A stretch of DNA of 64,000 nt from Sphingomonas flavalba (GTDB lineage Bacteria; Pseudomonadota; Alphaproteobacteria; Sphingomonadales; Sphingomonadaceae): positions 62,001-126,000 of the forward strand of contig NZ_SPHY01000007.1 of assembly GCF_004796535.1 (NCBI RefSeq), given 5' to 3'. This document shows positions 24,482 through 33,532 of this stretch, piece by piece (position 1 is the first letter of the stretch; each line of letters starts with the position of its first letter). The notes beneath the pieces were generated by a model. That model searched no databases. It had not been told where the DNA came from and saw only the letters and a list, made by a program, of their open reading frames with translations. A program made the translations under genes and the position numbers.

Positions 24482-26734
24482 GTGAGGACCCGTTACGCCC
24501 TGATTCTATGCAGCGGCCTGACCGTGCTGGCTGCGCCGGCGCTGGCCCAGGAGGCCGCCGATACGGATTCGACGGATATCGTCGTCACCGCGCAGAAGCG
24601 CGCGCAGTCGGTGCAGGACATCGGCATCAGCATCACCGCGATCGGCGAGGACGAACTGCGGCGAAGCCAGGCGACCGACATCGGCACGCTGGCCAACCAG
24701 ATATCGAACGTCGTCGCGACGACCAGCTCGAACCTGCCCGCCTTCACCGTGCGCGGCATCGGCCTCAACGAATTCGCGTCGAACTTCGACTCCCCGGTCG
24801 CCGTCCATGTCGACGAGGTGTACAAGAGCAAGCCCTACATGGCGACGGTGCCGTTCTACGACATTCAGCGGGTCGAGGCGCTGAAAGGGCCGCAGGGGAC
24901 GCTGTTCGGCCGCAACACCACCGGCGGGTCGGTCAACTACTACACCGTCGAGCCGCAGTTCGATTCCTCCGGCGGGATGAACCTGTCGATCGACAATCAC
25001 GGCCGCGGGCGGATCGACGGCTTCGTCAACACGATGCTTGGCGAGCAGGCGGCGGTGCGCGGCTCCTACTTCGTCTCGCAGGGCCATGGCGGGCCGTACC
25101 GCAACCTGCTGACCGACAGCCGCTGGGGCAGCCCCAACCAACTGGCCGGGCGGCTGCAGCTGAAATGGCAGGGGGAGGGCACCACAATCCGCCTGATGGG
25201 CTACGGCTTTCGCGACAAGAGCGAACTGGCGCCCTACAAAAGCCCGGGCCTGTTCAACCCGGACGGGACGCTGTGCCCGCAGGTATTCACCGGCGAAATC
25301 CAGCGGCGGCGCGACTCATGTCTGAAATTCGGCCCGTTCGTGCCGGGGCCGAGCCCCCTCGGCCTGAGGGAATCGCAGAGCATCCGCACCTTCGCCGCCG
25401 ATACGCCGTGGAAGGCCGACAACAGCGCCTATGGCGGCTATGCCCGGGTCGAGCAGGAAGCCGGGCCGCTGACCCTGACGTCGATCACCGCGTTTGACTA
25501 TTTCAAACGCGATCAGGTCGACGACCCGGACGACACGCCTTACGTCACCACCAACCAGAACCTCTACAGCCGGATCAAGCAGTTCTCGCAGGAATTGCGG
25601 GCGACCGGCACGTTCGGGCGGTTGAACGTCTTGGTCGGCGGTTTCTACGAACATGACTCGATCCGCGACGTGGCGAGTGCCAATGTCGGGGAGAACCCGC
25701 TGGTCGGCCTGCCGCCCTTCGCGCCGCGCCTCGCCGCCGCCTTCACCCAGAAGGTGCGCTCGCTGGCGGTGTTCACCAATAACGAACTGGCGCTGACTGA
25801 CACGCTGTCGATCGTCGCCGGCCTGCGCTACACCAACGACAAGACCTCGCTCGACGCGAGCAGCTATCTGGGCGCCGACGATCCGACCGGGCCGACGCAT
25901 ATCGTCTCGCCGGCGATCCCAGTGTCCGACCTTGTCGACAGCCGGACGGACGGCACGACGTCCTTCCGCCTCGGCCTCAACTGGAAGGCGTCGCCGGACC
26001 AGCTATTCTACGCGTCGATCTCCCGCGGCTTCCGCAGCGGCGGCTACAGCGTGCCGTTCGGCGGCGTGATCACCAGCTTCGATCCCGAAAAGCTGACCGC
26101 CTACGAGATCGGGTCGAAATCGCGGCTGGCCGGGCGAACGCTGGACCTGAACCTGTCGGCCTTCTTCTACGACTACAAGGACCTGCAGACCAACGTCGAC
26201 GATCCGCTGTCGCCGCTGGTGCCGATCACCCGCAACATCGGCGGATCGCGGACCTACGGTGCCGAGGCGGACCTGACGTGGCGGCCGACGCCGACGACGC
26301 TGCTGCGCGTCGGCGGCAGCTATCTCGACGCGAAATACCGCAACACGGACGCGGTCATCACCACTTATGCCGGGCCGATCGCGCTTGACGGCAAGCGGCC
26401 GGTCAACACGCCGAAATGGTCGGCGCAGGGCCTGTTGCAGCAGAGCGTACCGGTCGGGCCGGACCTGGACCTGATCGGCAGCACCGATTTCAAGTATATC
26501 GGCGCGCGCTTCCTGGAATCGACCGGCCAGATCTTCGATCGCGCGCCGGCCTATTGGGTGCAGAATGCCCGGTTGGCGCTGTCGAGCCGGACCGGCGGCT
26601 GGGAAGTGGCGCTGTGGGGCAAGAACATCTTCAACAAGGAATATCTGACCTACATCAACAATGTCAGCTTCTTCCGTATCGAAATCTACGGCGAGCCGGT
26701 GTCCTACGGGCTTTCCGCGTCGTTCAAATTCTGA
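24482..26734 (+). CDS. TonB-dependent outer-membrane receptor
   Basis: This 750-residue protein begins at GTG 24482, chosen because AGAGGGGATGG precedes it and a signal peptide follows at once (RTRYALILCSG to ALAQEA). The TonB-box-like region is TDIVVTAQKR, the plug domain includes PQGTLFGRNTTGGSVNYYT, and the 22-strand barrel ends in SYGLSASFKF with a terminal Phe. It imports a bulky or scarce ligand with energy from TonB. It lies 22 bases upstream of an HDAC-like amidohydrolase, suggesting its ligand is an acylated amine or amide. It lacks an N-terminal signalling extension, so it is not a FecA-type transducer. Confidence 0.9.
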   Translation: MRTRYALILCSGLTVLAAPALAQEAADTDSTDIVVTAQKRAQSVQDIGISITAIGEDELRRSQATDIGTLANQISNVVATTSSNLPAFTVRGIGLNEFASNFDSPVAVHVDEVYKSKPYMATVPFYDIQRVEALKGPQGTLFGRNTTGGSVNYYTVEPQFDSSGGMNLSIDNHGRGRIDGFVNTMLGEQAAVRGSYFVSQGHGGPYRNLLTDSRWGSPNQLAGRLQLKWQGEGTTIRLMGYGFRDKSELAPYKSPGLFNPDGTLCPQVFTGEIQRRRDSCLKFGPFVPGPSPLGLRESQSIRTFAADTPWKADNSAYGGYARVEQEAGPLTLTSITAFDYFKRDQVDDPDDTPYVTTNQNLYSRIKQFSQELRATGTFGRLNVLVGGFYEHDSIRDVASANVGENPLVGLPPFAPRLAAAFTQKVRSLAVFTNNELALTDTLSIVAGLRYTNDKTSLDASSYLGADDPTGPTHIVSPAIPVSDLVDSRTDGTTSFRLGLNWKASPDQLFYASISRGFRSGGYSVPFGGVITSFDPEKLTAYEIGSKSRLAGRTLDLNLSAFFYDYKDLQTNVDDPLSPLVPITRNIGGSRTYGAEADLTWRPTPTTLLRVGGSYLDAKYRNTDAVITTYAGPIALDGKRPVNTPKWSAQGLLQQSVPVGPDLDLIGSTDFKYIGARFLESTGQIFDRAPAYWVQNARLALSSRTGGWEVALWGKNIFNKEYLTYINNVSFFRIEIYGEPVSYGLSASFKF

Positions 26735-26756
26735 TGCCGGCAGGGAGCCAAGCCGC

Positions 26757-27881
26757 ATGACCACCGGTTTCTACACCAGCGAGCGGACGTTCTGGCACTG
26801 TGTCGGCATGCAGGCGCTGTTCCTGCCGATCGGCGGCTGGGTGCAGCCGCCGTCCGGGGTGGCGGGGGCGGACACGCCGGATTCCAAGCGCCGGCTGCTG
26901 TCGCTGATCCAGGCGAGCGGGCTGATCGACCAGTTGAAGGTCGGCGGACCGGCACCGATCGGCGACGCCGACCTGCTGCGCGTTCATACCGCCCGCTATA
27001 TCGAGGAATTCAAGGCGGTCAGCGCCGCGGGCGGCGGCGACATCGGCGATTTCGCGCCGTTCAGCGCCGGCGGGTTCGACATTGCCTGCCTGTCCGCCGG
27101 GCTGGCCGTCGCGGCGGTCGACGACGTGCTGTCGGGCCGGGTCGACAATGCCTATGCGCTGTGCCGCCCGGCCGGGCACCATTGCCTTGCCGACCGATCG
27201 ATGGGCTTCTGCGTCCTCGCCAACATCCCGATCGCGCTGGAGGCCGCGCGGGCGCGGCATGGGGCACTGCGCGCGGCGGTCATCGACTGGGACGTGCACC
27301 ACGGCAACGGCACCCAGGCGATCTACTACGACCGGGCCGACACGCTGACCATCTCGCTCCACCAGGAGAATTGCTTCCCGCCCGGCTATAGCGGCGCCGA
27401 CGATCGCGGCAGCGGCGCGGGCAAGGGGTGCAACCTGAACATCCCGCTCGCGGCCGGCGGCGGGGACGACGCCTATCGCTACGCGTTGGAAACGCTGGTC
27501 GTGCCCGCCGTCGAGCAGTTCCGGCCCGATTTGATCGTGATCGCCAGCGGCCTCGACGCCGGTGCGGCCGACCCGATGGCGCGGATGCTGGCGCATAGCG
27601 AGACGTTCCGCGCGATGACCGAAGCCGTGCTCTCGCTGGCGGCGCGGCTGTGCGGCGGGCGGGTCGCCGTCGTCCATGAGGGCGGCTATTCCGAAGCGCT
27701 GGTCCCGTTCCTCGGCCTGGCGATCGTCGAGGCGCTGAGCGGATGCCGAACGACTGTTACCGATCCGACACTCCCCATCTGCATTCCGCAGCAGCCGGGG
27801 CCGACGGCGAGCGCATTCCACCGCGCGGTTATCGACGGGATTGCGCGGAACTGGCGGGAATGGAGCGAGAATAAAGGATGA
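26757..27881 (+). CDS. Histone-deacetylase-family amidohydrolase (acetylpolyamine amidohydrolase-like)
   Basis: This 374-residue cytosolic zinc hydrolase of the arginase/deacetylase fold keeps its active-site residues: His141-His142 in AGHHCLADRSMGFC, zinc ligands Asp179 and His181 in DWDVHHGNGT, the third ligand Asp267 in IASGLDAG, and the EGGYSE loop. It removes acetyl or related acyl groups from amines. The ATG at 26757 has CAGGGAGCC before it. Being coupled to a TonB receptor and followed by an amine dehydrogenase operon, it may release a free amine from an N-acylated compound. Polyamine, N-acetyltryptamine-like and amide substrates all remain possible. Confidence 0.85.
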   Translation: MTTGFYTSERTFWHCVGMQALFLPIGGWVQPPSGVAGADTPDSKRRLLSLIQASGLIDQLKVGGPAPIGDADLLRVHTARYIEEFKAVSAAGGGDIGDFAPFSAGGFDIACLSAGLAVAAVDDVLSGRVDNAYALCRPAGHHCLADRSMGFCVLANIPIALEAARARHGALRAAVIDWDVHHGNGTQAIYYDRADTLTISLHQENCFPPGYSGADDRGSGAGKGCNLNIPLAAGGGDDAYRYALETLVVPAVEQFRPDLIVIASGLDAGAADPMARMLAHSETFRAMTEAVLSLAARLCGGRVAVVHEGGYSEALVPFLGLAIVEALSGCRTTVTDPTLPICIPQQPGPTASAFHRAVIDGIARNWREWSENKG

Positions 27882-27921
27882 TTGCGCGGATCCGGATTGC
27901 GGGCAGCGAGCGGCTAATAGT

Positions 27922-27962
27922 TGAATATTCATGTTGACAGCGGAAGCGATTCTCCGACACAC
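27922..27962 (+). promoter_or_regulatory. Candidate promoter of the receptor/amine dehydrogenase operon
   Basis: The 120-base gap before the second TonB receptor holds a consensus -35 TTGACA (27934-27939) but only a weak -10 (GACACA). A 10-bp palindrome TGAATATTCA (27922-27931) lies just upstream and might bind a regulator. Support is modest. Confidence 0.3.
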
Positions 27963-28001
27963 TCTCCCCAACACGGCAAACGTGACAACAAGGGGAGATG
28001 G

Positions 28002-30212
28002 ATGATGCGAGCGAGCAAGGCGGCTATCAGCCTGCGTGTCCTGGCGGTGGCGGGGCTTTTCCAGTTTGCGAATCCGGCGCTGGCGCAGAGCGCGACCGCG
28101 CCTGCCGCGAGCAGCGGCGAGGGCGACATCGTCGTCACCGCGCAGAAGCGCGAGCAGAGCATCCAGTCGGTCGGTCTCGCGATCAGCGCGATGGGGCAGC
28201 AGAGCCTGGCCGAGATGGGGCGGCAGGACATGTCCGCCCTGGCGGCCAAGGTGCCGAGCCTGCAGGTGCTCGCCTACAGCCCGACCCTGACCGTGTTCAA
28301 CATCCGCGGCGTGTCGCAGAACGACTTCGCGGATTCGCAGGAGGCGCCGATCGCCTTCTACAATGACGAGGTCTACATCAGCGCGCTCGGCGCGATCGCC
28401 GGCCAGACCTATGACCTGGAGCGGGTGGAGATGCTGCGCGGCCCGCAGGGCACGCTGTTCGGCCGCAATGCCACCGGCGGCCTGGTCCAGATTGTTTCGG
28501 CCAAGCCGACCCGCGAACTGGACGGGTTCGTGACGCTGACCGGCGGCAGCTACGGCCAGTTCGCGACGGAGGGGGCGATCAGCGGGCCGCTGAGCGACCG
28601 GCTGCGCGCGCGCCTGTCCTTCACCAGCGACCATCACGGCGGCTATATCGACAATACCGCCGGCAAGGACATCGGCAATTCGAAGTTCTACGCCGGGCGC
28701 ATCCAGTTGGCCGGCGACGTCGGCGACGGTGGCGAATTCACGCTGAAGCTGCAGGGGCTGCGCAACAATGACGAGCGCAGCGGCGGCCTCTACAGCCACC
28801 GCACCGCCATTCCCAATGCCGACGGACTGGGCGAATATGTCGCGCGGACCGACGACCCATACGGCACCTGCACCGGCTGTGACCTGTTCGGCTATGTCCA
28901 GCCGGGGGATGACATCTTCAAGGTCGGGTTCAACGGCCCCAATTACTTCAACCGCAGCTACTGGAGCGCGACGCTGCGCTACGTGCAGGATCTGGGCGGC
29001 GTCACCCTGACGTCGATCTCCGACTACCAGCACCTGAAGAAGCGTTATGCCGAGGACGCCGACATGTCGCCGGCGCCGATCTTCCAGTACTATACCGCGC
29101 AGAACCTGGATCAGTACTCGCAGGAGTTGCGCCTGTCGGGCAGCAACGACCAGGTGAACTGGGTGGTCGGCGGCTATGCGATCAAGATCAAGAGCCGCAA
29201 CGAGTATAATACCGACCTGTCCAGCATCGGCCTGGGCGAGATTTACGGCGGTACGCTGGACACCGTGTCCTTCGCCGGCTTCGGCCAGATCGAGTATGCG
29301 CTGACCGATCAGGTCAGCCTGATCGGCGGCATCCGTTATTCCGCCGACCGCAAGACCTACGACTTCACCCACGCCGAGAACGGGGTGACCGATTTCACCT
29401 TCAACCGGGCCAGCGTCGGCAAGCTGGCGCGCCAGCATTTCAAGGATTATTCGGGCAAGGTCGGCGTCAATTTCAAGCCGAGCGAGGATGCGCTGCTCTA
29501 TCTGAGCGTTAATCGCGGCATCAAGGGCGGCGGTTTCGGCACGCCGGCCTTCCACCCCGGCGACCTGTCGACGATCCCGTTCAAGGAAGAGGTGCTGACC
29601 GACTATGAAGGCGGCGTGAAGCTGACGCTTGGCGGCACGTCCCACCTGAACCTGTCCGCCTTCTATTACGACTACAAGGACTATCAGGCGTTCGAGCTGG
29701 TCGGCATCTCGCTGGCGATCCGCAACAAGGACGCGACGATCAAGGGGCTTGAGTTCGAGTTCAACACCCGCCCGGTGCCGGGGCTGTTCCTCCAGACCTT
29801 CGCGACCCTGCTTGACAGCAAGGTGAAGGGCGTCGTCCTGCCATCCGGCCGGGTCGCCGACACGCGGATGCCGCAGGCGCCGAAGCTAAGCATCGGCGCG
29901 CTCGGGCGCTACGAGTTCGATCTCGGCACCGGCAAGCTGGCGCTGCAGACCGACTGGAAATACGACAGCGCGCTCTATTTCTCGACGTTCAACGCGCCGG
30001 TCGACCGCCAGCCCGGCCGCGTCGTCGGCAATGTCCGCGCATCCTACGCGTTCAACGACCGGTGGGAGGTCGCGCTGTTCGCCAACAACGTGACCGACAA
30101 GGCCTATCGCCTCTACAATCTCGATCTGTCCGGGCCGTTCGGCTTTACCCAGCAATCCTATGCGCGGCCGCGCTGGATTGGCGGGAGCCTGACCTATCGT
30201 CTAGGTAGCTAG
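28002..30212 (+). CDS. TonB-dependent outer-membrane receptor, first gene of the amine dehydrogenase operon
   Basis: This 736-residue receptor has a signal peptide (MRASKAAISLRV to ALAQSA), TonB box region DIVVTAQKREQ, plug motif PQGTLFGRNATGGLVQI, and a barrel ending GGSLTYRLGS. ATG 28002 follows AAGGGGAGATGG; a longer frame starting 27921 lacks a ribosome site and would hide the signal peptide. Only 39 bases separate it from the cytochrome gene, so it is probably co-transcribed with the TTQ amine dehydrogenase. That makes an amine, or a compound yielding one, its likely ligand. Amine dehydrogenase operons usually do not carry a receptor. Confidence 0.9.
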   Translation: MMRASKAAISLRVLAVAGLFQFANPALAQSATAPAASSGEGDIVVTAQKREQSIQSVGLAISAMGQQSLAEMGRQDMSALAAKVPSLQVLAYSPTLTVFNIRGVSQNDFADSQEAPIAFYNDEVYISALGAIAGQTYDLERVEMLRGPQGTLFGRNATGGLVQIVSAKPTRELDGFVTLTGGSYGQFATEGAISGPLSDRLRARLSFTSDHHGGYIDNTAGKDIGNSKFYAGRIQLAGDVGDGGEFTLKLQGLRNNDERSGGLYSHRTAIPNADGLGEYVARTDDPYGTCTGCDLFGYVQPGDDIFKVGFNGPNYFNRSYWSATLRYVQDLGGVTLTSISDYQHLKKRYAEDADMSPAPIFQYYTAQNLDQYSQELRLSGSNDQVNWVVGGYAIKIKSRNEYNTDLSSIGLGEIYGGTLDTVSFAGFGQIEYALTDQVSLIGGIRYSADRKTYDFTHAENGVTDFTFNRASVGKLARQHFKDYSGKVGVNFKPSEDALLYLSVNRGIKGGGFGTPAFHPGDLSTIPFKEEVLTDYEGGVKLTLGGTSHLNLSAFYYDYKDYQAFELVGISLAIRNKDATIKGLEFEFNTRPVPGLFLQTFATLLDSKVKGVVLPSGRVADTRMPQAPKLSIGALGRYEFDLGTGKLALQTDWKYDSALYFSTFNAPVDRQPGRVVGNVRASYAFNDRWEVALFANNVTDKAYRLYNLDLSGPFGFTQQSYARPRWIGGSLTYRLGS

Positions 30213-30251
30213 GGGCAGGGTGACTGTGGCTGTATGGCAGGGAGTGGGAGA

Positions 30252-30647
30252 ATGGTGATGACGGCAGGGCGTATCTTTCCTGTCATCCGGTTGGCGGCGG
30301 GCATTGCGGCGCTGTGCAGCGTGGCGCCGGCCGCGGCGCAACAGGCGGCAGCGGGGGCGACCTTGTTCAAGCGCTGTGCGATCTGCCATTCCGTCACGCC
30401 GGGCAAGGGCGTGACGCTGGGCCCCAATCTCGCCGGTATCGTCGGGCGCAAGGCGGGCGCGCAGACGGGCTTCACCTATTCCAAGGCGATGGCCGGCGCG
30501 CCGTTCAAATGGGATCAGGCGAAGCTCGATGCGTTCCTGGCGCGGCCGCAGGCTGTGGTGCCCGGCAATCGCATGGCCTTTGCCGGCATGTCCAACACGG
30601 CGGAGCGGGCGCAGCTTATCGCCTATTTGAAAACATTGGGCAAATGA
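30252..30647 (+). CDS. Class I c-type cytochrome
   Basis: This 131-residue protein has a signal peptide (to about residue 30, VAPAAAQ) and a haem-binding CAICH at residues 42-46. The axial Met lies in GNRMAFAGM. Around it are GPNLAGIVGRKAG and FTYSKAMAGAPFKWD, the classic mitochondrial-type cytochrome c2 layout. It lies directly before the amine dehydrogenase heavy chain and so is the likely electron acceptor of the TTQ enzyme, replacing the azurin or amicyanin used in other bacteria. ATG 30252 follows GGAGTGGGAGA; ATG 30258 is an alternative. Confidence 0.88.
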   Translation: MVMTAGRIFPVIRLAAGIAALCSVAPAAAQQAAAGATLFKRCAICHSVTPGKGVTLGPNLAGIVGRKAGAQTGFTYSKAMAGAPFKWDQAKLDAFLARPQAVVPGNRMAFAGMSNTAERAQLIAYLKTLGK

Positions 30648-30678
30648 ACGGCCGCCCGGCGGCCACGGGAGGAGCGTG

Positions 30679-31839
30679 ATGAACATCTGGCGCATTGCAG
30701 CTTCCGCGGCCCTGGCCGCCGCCATCGTGCCGGCGGCGGCGCTGGCGCAGACCGAAGAGCTGAAAAGCGAGGAGATGTACCAGGTCGAACTGGCCGACCA
30801 GATGCGCCCGCATTGGGTGTGGGTGAACGACGTGTCCTTCACCCGCCCGCTCGACGGCCGCGCCTATCTGCTCGACGCCGACAGCGGGCAGTTCCTCGGC
30901 ATGGTCAGCGGCGGCTATGCGCAGGGGCCGTTGCAGATCACCCGCGACGGCAAGCGCTTCTCGATGGTTTCGACCTATTATTCGCGCGGGACTCGTGGCG
31001 AGCGCACTGATGTTGCTACGTTCTATGACATCAAGACGCTGGACCAGACTGGCGAGGTGGTGATCCCGCCCAAGCATTTCATCAGCCTGCCGATCCTGTC
31101 GACCGCGCGGCTGAGCGACGACGACCGGTTCCTGCTGGTTTACAATTTCACCCCCGAACAATCGGTGTCGGTCGTCGACGTCGCCGCCGGCAAGCTGATC
31201 GGCGAAACCGCGACGCCGGGCTGCGCGCTGGTCTACCCGGTCGCGCCGCGCCGGTTCTTCATGCAGTGCAGCGACAGCGCGCTGCAGGCGGTGTCGATAT
31301 CCGAGGCCGGTGCGCTTTCGCTCGATGCGACGACGACCAAGCTGTTTTCCGACGACGACCCGGCCAACGAAAAGCCGGTGCGGATCACCCCGGCCGAGTG
31401 GCTGTTCATCACCCGCGACAGCGAGGTGCGGATCGTCGACGGGTCCGGCGCGGTGCCGAAGGTCAAGGCGAAGTGGAGCCTGCTCGACAAGGATACCGCC
31501 GAATGGCGGATCGGCGGGCTGCAGCCGTCCGCCTATCATGCCCGCTCGGGGCGCCTCTACACGCTGATGCATGTGGGGGATCGCGATACCCACAAGGACC
31601 CCGGCACGGAGGTGTGGGTCTATGACGTCGCCGCCGGCAAGCGGGTGCAGCGGATCAAGCTGGACGGGCCGGCAACGGCGCTGGCGGTCAGCGAGGATGC
31701 GGAGCCGCTGCTCTACACGGTGATGTTCGGGGTCGACGAGCTGGCGGTCTACGATGCCCGCGACGGGACCAAGCGGCGCGGGATCACCGGCCTCGGCAAT
31801 TCGCTGAGCGTGATCCAGCCGGCGCCGGTCGCGCCGTGA
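30679..31839 (+). CDS. aauB: TTQ amine dehydrogenase heavy (beta-propeller) subunit
   Basis: This 386-residue periplasmic protein has a signal peptide (to ALAQT, about residue 24) and a seven-bladed propeller as in MauB/AauB. Recognisable pieces are HWVWVNDVSF, RAYLLDADSGQFLGM, TFYDIKTLDQTGEV, FMQCSDSALQ and THKDPGTEVWVYD. The heavy subunit forms the alpha2beta2 enzyme and shapes the substrate pocket over the TTQ cofactor of the light chain. ATG 30679 has GGGAGGAG five bases before it. The gene order B-E-D-A matches both mau and aau clusters. The light chain (DYWRYCAIDGFLCSCCGG) is closest in feel to aromatic amine dehydrogenase, hence aau. Confidence 0.85.
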   Translation: MNIWRIAASAALAAAIVPAAALAQTEELKSEEMYQVELADQMRPHWVWVNDVSFTRPLDGRAYLLDADSGQFLGMVSGGYAQGPLQITRDGKRFSMVSTYYSRGTRGERTDVATFYDIKTLDQTGEVVIPPKHFISLPILSTARLSDDDRFLLVYNFTPEQSVSVVDVAAGKLIGETATPGCALVYPVAPRRFFMQCSDSALQAVSISEAGALSLDATTTKLFSDDDPANEKPVRITPAEWLFITRDSEVRIVDGSGAVPKVKAKWSLLDKDTAEWRIGGLQPSAYHARSGRLYTLMHVGDRDTHKDPGTEVWVYDVAAGKRVQRIKLDGPATALAVSEDAEPLLYTVMFGVDELAVYDARDGTKRRGITGLGNSLSVIQPAPVAP

Positions 31840-31846
31840 GCGGGTG

Positions 31847-32383
31847 ATGCTCGACCCCTTCCTTCTGCTCCTCGCGCGGGCGGCGCTGGGCGGGCTGATG
31901 CTGGCGGCGGCGCTGCACAAGCTGAGTGAGCCGGCGCGCTTCGCCGACGCGGTCGACGGCTATCGGCTGGTGCCGGCGCCGCTGATCCGGCCGACGGCGT
32001 GGGCGATCATGCTGGCCGAACTGGCGGCGGCGCTGGCCGTGCTCTGGCCGGTCGGCGAGGCGTGGCGGGCGGGGCTGGGCGGTGTCGCCGGGCTGATGCT
32101 GGCCTATGCCGCTGCGATGGCGATCAACCTGCTGCGCGGGCGCAGCAATGTCGACTGCGGCTGCCTGGGCTTCGGCGCGGCCAAGCGGATTCGCTGGGCG
32201 ATGGTCGGGCGCGGCGGGGCGCTGGCGGCGGTGTCCGCGCTGGTCGCCCTGGCGCCGGCGGCGGTGCGGCCGCTGCTGTGGATCGACTGGTTCGGCGTGG
32301 GCGTCGGCCTGCTGTGCGTGCTGTTGCTCTACATTGCGTTTGACGCGATCATCGGGGCGCCGTTGCGGGAGAAGGCCCGGTGA
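31847..32383 (+). CDS. aauE: Amine dehydrogenase accessory membrane protein MauE/AauE
   Basis: This 178-residue inner-membrane protein has four or five hydrophobic segments (LLLLARAALGGLMLAAAL, AIMLAELAAALAVLWPV, a third near GLMLAYAAAMAINLL, and two near the C-terminus). A DCGCLGFG cysteine pair is exposed after the third segment. MauE-type proteins belong to the DoxX/VKOR-like electron carriers and work with MauD in forming the many disulfides of the light chain. It starts 8 bases after the heavy chain and overlaps MauD by one base. Confidence 0.85.
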   Translation: MLDPFLLLLARAALGGLMLAAALHKLSEPARFADAVDGYRLVPAPLIRPTAWAIMLAELAAALAVLWPVGEAWRAGLGGVAGLMLAYAAAMAINLLRGRSNVDCGCLGFGAAKRIRWAMVGRGGALAAVSALVALAPAAVRPLLWIDWFGVGVGLLCVLLLYIAFDAIIGAPLREKAR

Positions 32384-33012
32384 TGACTGCCCTTGTCATT
32401 GCGGTATGCGTCCAGTGGGTGCTGATTGCCGTGCTGTGCGTCGGGCTGGTGGTGCTGCTGCGCCAGGTTGGGATGCTGCACGAGCGGCTCGGCCCGGTCG
32501 GCGCGCTGACCCTGCCGGGCGGGCCGAAGGCGGGCGATGCCGCGCCGCGGATGGCGCTGCGCGCGATGGATGGCCGGACGGTGACCGTCGGCGGCGCCCA
32601 TGCCGCCGGCCGGTCGACCCTGCTGTTTTTCCTGTCGCCGACCTGTTCGGTCTGCAAGACGCTGCTCCCGGTGGTGAAAGGCATTGCGCAGGAGGAGCGG
32701 AAGGCGCTGGACCTGGTGCTGGCCAGCGACGGCGACGAGCCGTTGCAGCGGCGGATGGTCGCGGATCACGGGCTGGAGGCATTTCCGCTGCTGCTGTCGA
32801 CCGACCTTGGCCTGGCCTATCAGGTATCGAAGCTGCCCCATGCGGTGCTGATCGCGCCGGACGGCACGGTCGCGGCCAAGGGGCTGGTCAACAACCGTGA
32901 GCATCTGGAAAGCCTGTTCGAGGCGCGCCGGCAGGGCGTCGCGTCGCTGCAGCAATATCTCAATCGTGAACGGGCCATCCCCGAGGGGATCGAAACGAGG
33001 ACGGTAACATGA
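32383..33012 (+). CDS. aauD: Amine dehydrogenase accessory thioredoxin-like protein MauD/AauD
   Basis: This 209-residue protein has an N-terminal membrane anchor (residues 4-26) and a periplasmic thioredoxin-like domain with active site CSVC at Cys88 and Cys91. It is expected to form or rearrange disulfides in the cysteine-rich light chain, and loss of MauD in methylotrophs prevents light-chain accumulation. The start overlaps the MauE stop as TGATG and the stop overlaps the light-chain start by 4 bases, so the three are tightly coupled. Confidence 0.87.
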   Translation: MTALVIAVCVQWVLIAVLCVGLVVLLRQVGMLHERLGPVGALTLPGGPKAGDAAPRMALRAMDGRTVTVGGAHAAGRSTLLFFLSPTCSVCKTLLPVVKGIAQEERKALDLVLASDGDEPLQRRMVADHGLEAFPLLLSTDLGLAYQVSKLPHAVLIAPDGTVAAKGLVNNREHLESLFEARRQGVASLQQYLNRERAIPEGIETRTVT

Positions 33013-33527
33013 ACAGACTGGACCGGATCACCGAAGCGCTCGCCCGATCGGCGGCGCGGCGCCTGTCGCGGCGCAGTTTCTTCGGGCGGCTGGGCGCGGC
33101 GATGACGGTGGCGACGGTGCCGCTGCTCCCGGTCAGCCGCGCCGCCGCCGAGCGTGGGCCGCAACCGCCCCAGCCGCAGGAAAAGGGCGATCCGGCCAAT
33201 TGCGACTATTGGCGCTATTGCGCGATCGACGGCTTCCTCTGTTCGTGCTGCGGCGGATCGATGTCGTCCTGCCCGCCGGGGACGGAGCCATCGCCGATCA
33301 CCTGGGTCGGCACCTGCCGCAACCCGGTCGACAACAAGGACTATGTGATCTCGTACAACGATTGCTGCGGCAAGAGCGCGTGCGGCCGCTGCGAGTGCAA
33401 CCGCAACGAACGCGATACGCCGGTCTATCAGCCCGCCGGATCGAACGACATCAACTGGTGCCTCGGCACGCAGAGCGGCGTCGTCTACAACTGCTCGACC
33501 GCCGTCGTGCTCGGCGCCGCCAGCTAG
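33009..33527 (+). CDS. aauA: TTQ amine dehydrogenase light (catalytic) subunit
   Basis: This 172-residue precursor has a long twin-arginine leader (SRRSFFGRLG at 20-29, cleavage near SRAAAE). The mature part keeps 14 cysteines from residue 65 on, as in MauA and AauA. The two tryptophans that form the TTQ cofactor are Trp99 (TWVGTC) and Trp150 (NDINWC), 51 residues apart, the same spacing as Trp57 and Trp108 of the methylamine enzyme. The catalytic base is Asp118 (SYNDCCG), equivalent to Asp76. All essential residues are present, so an active enzyme is expected. It deaminates primary amines to aldehydes. Aromatic amines such as tryptamine, tyramine and phenylethylamine are likely, and methylamine is less so. 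Confidence 0.92.
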   Translation: MNRLDRITEALARSAARRLSRRSFFGRLGAAMTVATVPLLPVSRAAAERGPQPPQPQEKGDPANCDYWRYCAIDGFLCSCCGGSMSSCPPGTEPSPITWVGTCRNPVDNKDYVISYNDCCGKSACGRCECNRNERDTPVYQPAGSNDINWCLGTQSGVVYNCSTAVVLGAAS

Positions 33528-33532
33528 CGCCG

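Noticed and set aside
27922-27931. TGAATATTCA palindrome before the second TonB receptor as an operator
   Set aside because: Only 10 bases, single copy in the region, and the nearby -10 is weak; kept only as part of a low-confidence promoter entry.
26724-29645. A 973-codon open frame on the minus strand across the deacetylase and second receptor
   Set aside because: It is antisense to two well-supported genes, rich in Arg, Gln and Val with no domain pattern, and arises from the high-GC third-position bias. The same applies to the long antisense frames at 3200-5212, 9762-11738, 5996-6958, 35898-37433, 43905-45170 and 47800-49560.
33009-33527. Methylamine dehydrogenase (mauA) assignment
   Set aside because: No mauF, mauG, mauC (amicyanin), mauL/M/N or methylotrophy genes are present. 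Aromatic amine dehydrogenase is the better working name, although the exact substrate is unproven.
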